From contig JAFLEH010000018.1 of NCBI GenBank assembly GCA_017301995.1, positions 62,001-126,000 of the forward strand: 64,000 nucleotides of DNA, read 5' to 3'. Below, one piece after another: positions 57,588 through 64,000 of the stretch. The notes under the pieces are model-generated. The model was not told where the DNA came from and did no database searches. It saw nothing but the letters and a program-made list of their open reading frames with translations. The position numbers and the translations under genes were made by a program. Positions within the stretch are counted from its first letter, which is position 1. The number at the start of each line of letters is the position of its first letter. The DNA is from Verrucomicrobiota bacterium (lineage in GTDB: Bacteria > Verrucomicrobiota > Verrucomicrobiia > Verrucomicrobiales > Akkermansiaceae).

Positions 57588-60164
57588 CTACTTCGGCTTT
57601 TCCGTCCAATACGCCTTCGGGTCCTCGGGCCACGGGTGGCGCGGATAGCGTCCGGCCACTTCCTTTTTCATCTGCGGATAGCCGGTCTGCCAGAAACTGC
57701 GGAGGTCCTTGGTCATCTGCCACGGCTTGTGGCCGGGTGTCAGGATGTGGACCAGCAGCGGCACCCTGCCGTTGGCGATGTTGGGTGTTTCCCAAACGCC
57801 GAACAAATGCGAAACGCGCACCGCGATGAACGGATCTCCCTCGCCGTAGGTGACCTTGGCCGATTGGCCGTTAGGAAGGGTGATTCGTTCCGGGCAGTAG
57901 GCGTCCAGCGCCGTCCGTTGGCCGTGGTTGAGCCAATCGCGCAACACCCGCCAGACGTTGGCCTCCTTGATTTCCTTGTAGCTCACCGCCCCGTGGACGA
58001 TCTGGGCGATTGCCGCCTGCCGGTCCTCGTCCGACCAACCGGGCATGCCGAGTTCGGGACAGCGTTCGGCTAACAACGAAAGCCGCGCGGTCCACTGCTC
58101 GACCGTGTGATCCCAGTTTTTCAAGGTCAGATCGCCCGCCAGCACTCCGGCGGCGAGAATATCCGCGGCTTGGTCGAGGTTCACCCCGTGGTCGGACTCG
58201 CGGGTTTCCAACACCAGATCTCGGAAACGCGTTTCGCGGCGCTGGACCACGCGTTTCCGCATGGAATCCCACGCGGCGGACTCGGTGGTGGCTAGATCGT
58301 CGGGAAACAGATCCGCCAGCCATTCCGGGTCCACGGCGGTGGCGCGGCGGAGATGGACAATGACCTCGCGGGCCTCGACCTCGGTGATCTCGGAGGCGAC
58401 GAACGCAGGGGCCTGTTTGACGCAGGAATCCTCGTCGAGTTTCCCGCGCCGGTTGCCGACGAGGCGGCAGGCCAGCGTGCCTTGGTTGAATCGGATCGCC
58501 AGTTGGTCGCTGAACGCCGCGAGCATCGCCTTGGCCACCGCTTCGCGCCGGGCGGCGAAATCCACCGGCGGCACCGCCCAGCGGAAACGCGTCGCCAGAC
58601 CTAACAATCGGTCGAACCCTTGCGCGGTCTCCCGCGCGCCGCGTCCGAGGATGCCGAGCGGCGCGCAACGTTTCGGATCGAACCCCATGTCGCGCGCGGA
58701 CTCGAAGGCCCGCCATTCGCCCGCGAAGTCGCTGCCGTCGTCGGAAAACAGGAAGTCCTTGCGACTCACTCCGCCTTTTTTGTTCGCGAAAACGCCCTCG
58801 CCCTGGACCGCGGCGGCGATGAACGCGGTTTCCGTGACGCAGCCGTGCTCGTGGCCGGCCAGCATCAGGCGGGAAAACCGCGGCTCCAACGGCAGCGCTG
58901 CCATGTGATAACCCTCGGCGGTCGGGTTTCCCGCCGCGTCCAGCGCGCCCAGATCGTGGAGCAGGTGCTCCGCTCTAACGAGAGCGTCCTCCTTCGGCGC
59001 GTCCAGCCAGCGGAAGCCCCGCAAGTCCACGACGCCGGAGGTCTTCAGCAGCAGCGCCGCTTCGGATAGATCGACGCGGTGGACTTCCGGAGTTTCGAAT
59101 TCCGCGCGGCGGGCGTGATCGTTCTGGCTCCAGAGCCGGAAACACCGCCCCGGAGCGGTTCGTCCGGCGCGGCCCGCGCGTTGTTCCGCGGCGGCGCGGG
59201 AAATCTTGCGGATCAGCAGCGTGTTGATGGCGCGGCGCGGTTCGAAGGCCGCGATCCGGGCGAGGCCGGAGTCGATCACGGTGCGCACGCCTTCGATGGT
59301 GATCGAGGTTTCCGCCACGTTGGTGGCCACGATGATTTTCGGGCGTGGTCCGGGCGTGATGGCCGCCTCCTGAGCCGCGGGCGGCAGCGTGCTGTAGAGC
59401 GGCATCACGTCCCATCCGCGTGTTAGGGATCCGCTTTCCAACAATTCGATCGTTTTCCGGATCTCGTGGGTCCCGGGCAGAAACATCAGCACATCGCCCG
59501 GATCCGGCATCGCGATGGCCTCGCGGCACGCTTCCACCATCCGCTCCCATACGGGAATCTCGCGGGGAGGTCCGCCGCGCCGGTCGTTCACCGGGGCGCG
59601 TTCGGGCCGATAGAGAATTTCCACCGGATGGAGCCGGCCGCCGGCCTCCAGTCTAACCACCGGATCCATGTATTCCGCGAGTCCCGCGGTTTCCAGGGTG
59701 GCGGACATCACCAGCACCCGCAGATCCGGGCGCGGACCGTCTTGGAGATTGAGGCAGCGGGCCAGCGCGATGTCCACCGCGAGACGCCGTTCGTGGAATT
59801 CATCAAACACCACCGCGCCCACCCCCGGAAGCTCCGGTTCGTCCTGAAGCCAGCGCTGGAAAACCCCGTCGGTCAGATAGATGATCCGGGTGTCGTCGCG
59901 GTAGCGGGAGTCGAACCTAACCGAATATCCGATTTCCTGTCCCACCTGGGTCCCGCGCTGGCGCGACACCCATCCGGCGAGCAGCCGTGCGGCCATCCGC
60001 CGGGGTTCCACGACCAGGATCTTTCCCACCACGCCCGCGTCCGCCAGCATGCCGGGCACCATGGTGGACTTTCCGGAGCCGGTGGGGGCTTTCAACAACA
60101 CCCTCGCCCCCGCGCGGACGGCGGCGCGCAGGTCGGCGGAGATTTCTTCGACGGGAAACGGCAT
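57588..60164 (-). CDS. hrpB: ATP-dependent helicase HrpB
   Basis: The protein has 858 residues. DExH helicase motifs: LLKAPTGSGKSTMVPGML (I), VVFDEFHERRLAVDIA (II, DEFH), VLVMSATLETAGLAEYM (III), VATNVAETSITIEGVRTVID (V) and EQRAGRAGRTAPGRCFRLW (VI). The C-terminal half carries the HrpB-specific domain (PRHPWPEDP near the end), which separates it from HrpA. HrpB-type proteins are 3'-5' helicases of uncertain role. Confidence 0.96.
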   Translation of the reverse strand: MPFPVEEISADLRAAVRAGARVLLKAPTGSGKSTMVPGMLADAGVVGKILVVEPRRMAARLLAGWVSRQRGTQVGQEIGYSVRFDSRYRDDTRIIYLTDGVFQRWLQDEPELPGVGAVVFDEFHERRLAVDIALARCLNLQDGPRPDLRVLVMSATLETAGLAEYMDPVVRLEAGGRLHPVEILYRPERAPVNDRRGGPPREIPVWERMVEACREAIAMPDPGDVLMFLPGTHEIRKTIELLESGSLTRGWDVMPLYSTLPPAAQEAAITPGPRPKIIVATNVAETSITIEGVRTVIDSGLARIAAFEPRRAINTLLIRKISRAAAEQRAGRAGRTAPGRCFRLWSQNDHARRAEFETPEVHRVDLSEAALLLKTSGVVDLRGFRWLDAPKEDALVRAEHLLHDLGALDAAGNPTAEGYHMAALPLEPRFSRLMLAGHEHGCVTETAFIAAAVQGEGVFANKKGGVSRKDFLFSDDGSDFAGEWRAFESARDMGFDPKRCAPLGILGRGARETAQGFDRLLGLATRFRWAVPPVDFAARREAVAKAMLAAFSDQLAIRFNQGTLACRLVGNRRGKLDEDSCVKQAPAFVASEITEVEAREVIVHLRRATAVDPEWLADLFPDDLATTESAAWDSMRKRVVQRRETRFRDLVLETRESDHGVNLDQAADILAAGVLAGDLTLKNWDHTVEQWTARLSLLAERCPELGMPGWSDEDRQAAIAQIVHGAVSYKEIKEANVWRVLRDWLNHGQRTALDAYCPERITLPNGQSAKVTYGEGDPFIAVRVSHLFGVWETPNIANGRVPLLVHILTPGHKPWQMTKDLRSFWQTGYPQMKKEVAGRYPRHPWPEDPKAYWTEKPK

Positions 60165-60291
60165 GGGCGGATGGGATGGATCGGCGGGGCGGGGGAGATT
60201 AGCGGGGATCGCGGCGGGTTGTCAGGCGGAAAGTCGGGTTTGGCGGCATCCGGGGCTTGCCCGTCGGCGGCGTGGCGGCTAAACCCGGCGC

Positions 60292-61686
60292 ATGCGCCTC
60301 TTTGACACGCTCTCCCGGACCGACCGCGAACTTCTGCCTCACGATGGCACGACGTTCCGGTTTTACTGCTGCGGCCCCACCGTTTACGGGCCGGCGCACA
60401 TCGGGAATTTCCGCACGTTCGTCCTTCAGGACGTGTTCCGCCGCACCCTGGAGACCGGCGGCACCCGCACCCTGCACGTCCGCAATATCACCGATGTGGA
60501 CGACAAAACGATTCGCGATTCCCAGAAGGCCGGCGTTTCCCTAACGGAGTTCACCGCCGGATGGACCGCCAAGTTCCACGCCGATTGCGCGAAACTCGGC
60601 TGCCTTCCTCCGCACATCGAGCCCAGCGCGGTGGCCCACATTCCCCAACAGATCGCGATGGTCGAGGCGCTCGTCGCCAAAGGCCACGCTTACGCCGCGC
60701 CCGATGGCTCGGTCTATTTCAAAATCGCCTCGTTTCCCGAATACGGCCGGCTTTCCCACCTCGACACCCGCGAACTCGACCTCGGGAAAACCCAGAACAC
60801 CCGCGCCAACGCCGACGAATACGAGAAAGATAGTATTTCCGACTTCGTCCTGTGGAAAGCCCGGCGCCCCGAGGATGGCGCGAACTTCTGGAAATCGCCG
60901 TGGGGCGAGGGACGGCCAGGCTGGCATCTCGAGTGTTCGGCGATGATCAAGGAGTACCTCGGCGGGGATTTCGACCTGCATTCCGGCGGTGTGGACCTGA
61001 TTTTCCCGCATCATGAGAACGAGATCGCCCAGAGCCGCTGCTCCTGCGGCGGGCATTTCGCGGCCCATTGGTTCCACATCACCCATCTGCTTGTCGATGG
61101 TGGAAAAATGTCGAAATCGTTAGGTAATCTCCACACGCTGGACGATCTCCGGGAGCGCGGGTTTTCACCGATGGAAGTCCGCTACGTCCTGATCGGCGGG
61201 CACTACCGCAAGCCGCTCAACTTCACCCTCGACTCTCTATCCGCCGCGCGCGAGGCGCTTTCGAAAATGGCCAGATCCGCGCGCCAGTTGGCCTCGCGGA
61301 TCGGCGCCGAGACGACCTTTGAAACGGTGGACTTCGGGCCGTTCCAGAACGCCTGGGACAGCCTTTGCAACGATCTCAACACGCCGGGCGCGCTGGGCGG
61401 GATCTTCACCGGCCTGCGCGACGCCGCTGATCTAACCGGATCGGACGCCGCCAAGGCGCTCGCCGGACTCAACCGGGTGCTCCGCGCCCTCGGACTCACC
61501 CTGCCCGAACCGGACGAAGCCGCTGACGCCGACGTTCCCACCGACATCCGCGCCCTCGCCGAGGAGCGCTGGCAATTCCGCCTCGCCAAAAACTGGGCAA
61601 AGTCCGACGAACTCCGCGCCACCCTGGCCGCCGCCGGATGGCAGATGAAAGACGGCAAGGACGGTTACGAACTGAGCCGGGGGTGA
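60292..61686 (+). CDS. cysS: Cysteinyl-tRNA synthetase
   Basis: The protein has 464 residues. FYCCGPTVYGPAHIGNFRTF contains the zinc ligand Cys and the H-I-G-H-type motif (HIGN). LECSAMIKEYLGGDFDLHSG and GVDLIFPHHENEIAQSRCSC carry further zinc ligands. GGKMSKSLGN is the K-M-S-K-S loop. The C-terminal anticodon-binding helices are present. It charges tRNA-Cys. Its neighbours are divergent hrpB and the non-coding region with tRNA-Thr. Confidence 0.98.
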   Translation: MRLFDTLSRTDRELLPHDGTTFRFYCCGPTVYGPAHIGNFRTFVLQDVFRRTLETGGTRTLHVRNITDVDDKTIRDSQKAGVSLTEFTAGWTAKFHADCAKLGCLPPHIEPSAVAHIPQQIAMVEALVAKGHAYAAPDGSVYFKIASFPEYGRLSHLDTRELDLGKTQNTRANADEYEKDSISDFVLWKARRPEDGANFWKSPWGEGRPGWHLECSAMIKEYLGGDFDLHSGGVDLIFPHHENEIAQSRCSCGGHFAAHWFHITHLLVDGGKMSKSLGNLHTLDDLRERGFSPMEVRYVLIGGHYRKPLNFTLDSLSAAREALSKMARSARQLASRIGAETTFETVDFGPFQNAWDSLCNDLNTPGALGGIFTGLRDAADLTGSDAAKALAGLNRVLRALGLTLPEPDEAADADVPTDIRALAEERWQFRLAKNWAKSDELRATLAAAGWQMKDGKDGYELSRG

Positions 61687-61731
61687 CGCGGACCTGGTGT
61701 AGGCCGCCTTACAGACGGCAATTCAAGAGAC

Positions 61732-61772
61732 AGGATTGAAGATCGTGGATTGAAGATCATGGATCGTGGATG
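61732..61772. repeat. Short degenerate direct repeats
   Basis: Two copies of GGATTGAAGATC (61733-61744 and 61747-61758), with ATCGTGGAT also present twice. No coding or RNA structure is apparent. Confidence 0.5.
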
Positions 61773-61937
61773 AAGAAGCGGCTGCGAGGGCTTGAAAACC
61801 AACCGCATCCGGTGGATGTCTCCGGTGCTTTGAAGACCACCGGGACGGGCAACCCGCAGTTCCGGAAAGGCAACAGTCCAAATTGGCGCTCACGCGACCG
61901 GTCCATGGTTTGTCCCCGGCATGCCAAGGCGCAGCCG

Positions 61938-62009
61938 AGCCGCTGGTCGGATTTGAACCGACGACCTGCTCATTACGAATGAGCTGCTCTACCCCTGAGC
62001 TACAGCGGC
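61938..62009 (-). tRNA. tRNA-Thr (anticodon CGU)
   Basis: A 72-base cloverleaf. The acceptor stem is GCCGCTG/CAGCGGC with discriminator T and no encoded CCA. Anticodon stem-loop GCTCA-TTCGTAA-TGAGC gives CGU (reads ACG). The T-arm is GTCGG-TTCAAAT-CCGAC. Confidence 0.95.
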
Positions 62010-63110
62010 TTTTCCGCCTTTCCGGAGTCGCCTCCGGTGCGCCAACTCCCTTGTTTTCAAGGCTTTCGGCGCGGCGACGCGAGAGTAGCAACGCCACGGA
62101 CGATAGCAAGAAAAATTGACGGGCGGGTGCAAAAATCCCTTTATTTCACGTTCTTGCACCTTGAAATTGCCACCCACCATTGCTACCCGGGCCGGCGATG
62201 AAACTCAAAGGGATCTCTTTGAAGGACGGTTGGTACGATCTTGCCGGGGTGTCGATGCACCGGGGAGTGGACATGAGGCTGAAAACGGCCGCGGACGAGG
62301 CGCTGCTGGAGATGGTGAGGAAAAGACAGAAGACCGGTGCGCTGTAAGACAGAAGACAGAAGACCGGAGCAGGCACGGATGGTGCGGGTCAATGGTCAAC
62401 AGTCATTGGTCATTGGGTTTGGACCGCTGGGCACTACCGGGCAGGTTCATTATGCTCCCGGAGAAAGCCCCCGACGCAGCCACGGGAGTGGTTGTCGCGG
62501 AGGCCGGAACCGTTTGTTGGACTGGGCATTGGATCTTTCACGCTTGTGTGGAAGGGAATTGGAAAAAGCGCAGGCATTGACTGTGGCTCTTTCCCCCGGC
62601 ATTCCAGTCTAACGGAAGTGGCGAGAAAAGCAGAAACTTGTGAGGAACTGAAATTCCCGGCCTATTGATAGCGAGGAGTATCACCGCCTGCCGTAGGTGA
62701 GCCGGGGGGGGGCGCCGTGCCCCTTGCCGGTGGGAGGTCTCAGTCCGCGCCGGGGATGCCTGAGCCACTACCGATACTCCCGCTCGGCCCGGCCGGTCCA
62801 GCGGGCAACAGATGTCATGGGTACAAAAAACTACCCAATTCAGGTCCGCCTGTCCATCGCGCGCTGCCGGGCGCGGGGAGAAGGTAACAGGAAGCTATCG
62901 GGCGGGAGCGAAGCGCAACCACGGCAAATCGGGCGATCACTCCGTTCCAAGGGCGTCGTCATTCTTTACCAGAACGCCAGCAGCCTGCCCGCCGATGGAC
63001 AAAAGCGGAGCGCTGAAACCAAACGGAAATCCGTCAAACCCAAGGGCACAGATCATGAGTCAGAGCGAAAAATGACAGCGGATTGACAGCGGGAAAAAGC
63101 ATCCAACAAA
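62010..63110. other. Gene-poor region with short repeats next to island boundary
   Basis: About 1.1 kb without a convincing gene. It has short duplications: AGACAGAAGACCGG at 62324-62337 and 62352-62365, and ATTGGTCATTGG-type words near 62390-62416. No RNase P, SRP or tmRNA signature was found. The frames on both strands have low-complexity, Arg/Ser-rich translations typical of non-coding GC-rich DNA. It may hold decayed genes. Confidence 0.5.
62198..62347 (+). CDS. Possible small protein (49 residues)
   Basis: A short frame beginning MKLKGISLKDGWYDLAGVSM and ending in a basic helix-like tail (LLEMVRKRQKTGAL). No Shine-Dalgarno site and no known homologue. Its end overlaps one of the short repeats. 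It may be a real small gene or chance. Confidence 0.2.
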   Translation: MKLKGISLKDGWYDLAGVSMHRGVDMRLKTAADEALLEMVRKRQKTGAL

Positions 63111-63114
63111 GAAA

Positions 63115-63132
63115 GGAGCCTCTTTTGGCTCC
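63115..63132 (-). terminator. Terminator downstream of the tRNA-Tyr remnant
   Basis: GGAGCC (63115-63120) and GGCTCC (63127-63132) form a 6-bp stem with a 6-base loop, followed on the minus strand by TTTCTTTG. It lies 22 bases beyond the CCA end of the tRNA-Tyr fragment, where the terminator of the original tRNA gene would be expected. Confidence 0.7.
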
Positions 63133-63153
63133 CCAAATCTCTGATTTTCAAGA

Positions 63154-63212
63154 TGGTGGGCAGAGCTGGATTCGAACCAGCGTAGGCGTTAGCCAGCAGA
63201 TTTACAGTCTGC
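63154..63212 (-). pseudogene. 3' fragment of tRNA-Tyr (GUA), probable integration (att) site
   Basis: Reading the minus strand: anticodon stem-loop GCAGA-CTGTAAA-TCTGC (anticodon GUA), a long variable arm (CTGGCTAACGCCTAC region), T-arm GCTGG-TTCGAAT-CCAGC, the 3' acceptor strand TCTGCCC, discriminator A and CCA. The D-arm and 5' acceptor strand are missing: upstream of the anticodon stem the sequence is A/T-rich and has no GGGCAGA partner. This is what remains when an element integrates into a tRNA gene and displaces its 3' half. Confidence 0.85.
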
Positions 63213-63303
63213 CGATTTATTGATTTTCAATGAGTTACGAATAATCGTGTTTGACCACGTTTGATCACTGTAAGATATTGGTTTTTGAGCGCGTTATGAT
63301 GGA

Positions 63304-64000
63304 ATGAGCACGATCAAAGCCGATCAGACGAGGTCATCCATGCGCGCGAAAACTGCCGGAAAACTGCCGGAAGATTCCAAGATTGATAGGTTCTCGAAAA
63401 ACGACGCCCGCTATTGGCTGGTGCCCAAGCGGCTTTTCAAGGATCACGGTGTGGCGGACTATTCCTGCAGGTTCTCCCATCAGGGGAAACGCGCCCAGGT
63501 TTGCCTGAATACGGCCAATCACCGGGAAGCGGCAAAACGCGCGGCCACGGTCTATGCCAAAGTCACAACGGATGGATGGCAGGCGGGACTCGCGCTCTAC
63601 CGGCCACAACCGCAAATCCCCGAAGCGGCTGCTGTCACCGTGGGAGATCTGATCGCGGCGGCTGCCGCTGTCTCGACCGCCAGAAGGCAGAGCCTTGAGT
63701 GTTACACGAAGGCATTCCGACGAATCGTTTCGGAAATCAAAGGCATTTCCTCCGACCGGAAGTATGTCGCCAAGGGGGGGGATGCGAACGTTTGGCAAAG
63801 GCGAGTGGACGCCGTGGAGCTTGGGTCGGTTACTCCAAGGGACGTGATGGAGTGGAAGAACCGGCGGCTGCGTGAAGTCGAGTCCGATCCTCTCGCGAAA
63901 CGAAGGACGATCGTGACTGTAAACAGTCTGGTCCGCAATGCGAGGGCGCTCTTCGGGAAGAAAATCCTGCCGTTCGTGGAGCAGTCGCTGAGTCTGGCCG
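63304..64000 (+). CDS. Tyrosine-type integrase, N-terminal part (runs off window)
   Basis: An open frame from the ATG at 63304 with no stop before the window end, 232 codons visible (a second ATG at 63340 is also possible). The N-terminus (FSKNDARYWLVPKRLFKDHG, YSCRFSHQGKRAQVCLNTAN, REAAKRAATVYAKVTTDGW) matches the arm-binding region of integrases seen in Verrucomicrobia. The core-binding domain begins near VGDLIAAAAAVSTARRQ. The catalytic R-H-R-Y domain lies outside the window. Its position 91 bases from a displaced tRNA-Tyr 3' half, pointing into the element, fits an island integrase. Confidence 0.75.
   Translation, partial: MSTIKADQTRSSMRAKTAGKLPEDSKIDRFSKNDARYWLVPKRLFKDHGVADYSCRFSHQGKRAQVCLNTANHREAAKRAATVYAKVTTDGWQAGLALYRPQPQIPEAAAVTVGDLIAAAAAVSTARRQSLECYTKAFRRIVSEIKGISSDRKYVAKGGDANVWQRRVDAVELGSVTPRDVMEWKNRRLREVESDPLAKRRTIVTVNSLVRNARALFGKKILPFVEQSLSLA

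Noticed and set aside
62697..63086. Plus-strand frame of 129 residues
   Set aside because: The translation is Arg/Ser/Gly-rich with no recognisable domain and no start signal; likely non-coding.
1..64000. Frequent GTTAG/CTAAC words, often giving rare codons (TTA, CTA, AGG)
   Set aside because: A count by eye is about 90, against about 80 expected from base composition alone, so enrichment is not shown. A codon-aware k-mer test would be needed.

Overview
The window is GC-rich and densely coded, with few obvious Shine-Dalgarno sites and many start codons preceded by A/C-rich leaders. A PEP-CTERM protein, a DUF1080 sugar-hydrolase/Gfo-Idh pair, an AP2-like mini-protein, secretin-STN-like and SHD1 proteins and a distinctive integrase all point to the Verrucomicrobiota, probably class Verrucomicrobiia. 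That placement is inference from gene content; no rRNA gene is present.

Layout. 1-178 is the 3' end of a uroporphyrinogen-decarboxylase-family gene. 175-25643 is a type VI secretion (T6SS) region. A 14-gene minus-strand operon (23061 down to 4658) reads: unknown gene, tssK, tssL, tssM, tagF-like, tssA, tssB, tssC, hcp, tagJ, tssE, tssF, tssG, clpV. It is flanked by two proteins with degenerate protein-kinase features, a small lipoprotein that may act as TssJ, and a divergent von Willebrand A-domain membrane protein followed by an unknown gene. No VgrG, PAAR or recognisable effector is present, so the spike must be encoded elsewhere.

25930-35124 is metabolism and envelope: DUF1080 hydrolase and Tat-type Gfo/Idh oxidoreductase (operon), TetR regulator, glucan protein OpgG, an STN-domain protein, an Lrp/AsnC regulator, a D,D-carboxypeptidase and a lipoprotein. 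35224-38055 holds tRNA-Ser(UGA) with nested inverted repeats downstream of it, a small helix-turn-helix-like protein, an MnmM-type methyltransferase, CutA and an orphan PAS histidine kinase. 38108-45919 holds a PEP-CTERM protein with a good promoter and terminator, a DUF456 protein, DsbD, a large lipoprotein and RarD.

45979-61686 is mostly housekeeping: uvrB, a cytidylate-kinase-like protein, ppnP, an SHD1 protein, der, rplQ-rpoA (detached from the usual ribosomal protein genes), an AP2-like mini-protein, ribF, pyrH-frr, hrpB and cysS. 61687-63110 is gene-poor, with tRNA-Thr(CGU) and short degenerate repeats. At the right edge, the 3' half of a tRNA-Tyr gene (63154-63212), with its terminator, lies next to a tyrosine-type integrase gene that runs off the window. 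This looks like the left boundary of an integrated genomic island, most of which lies beyond the window.

The strongest leads are the verrucomicrobial T6SS with an unusual TssB insertion and flanking pseudokinases, and the tRNA-Tyr/integrase island boundary.
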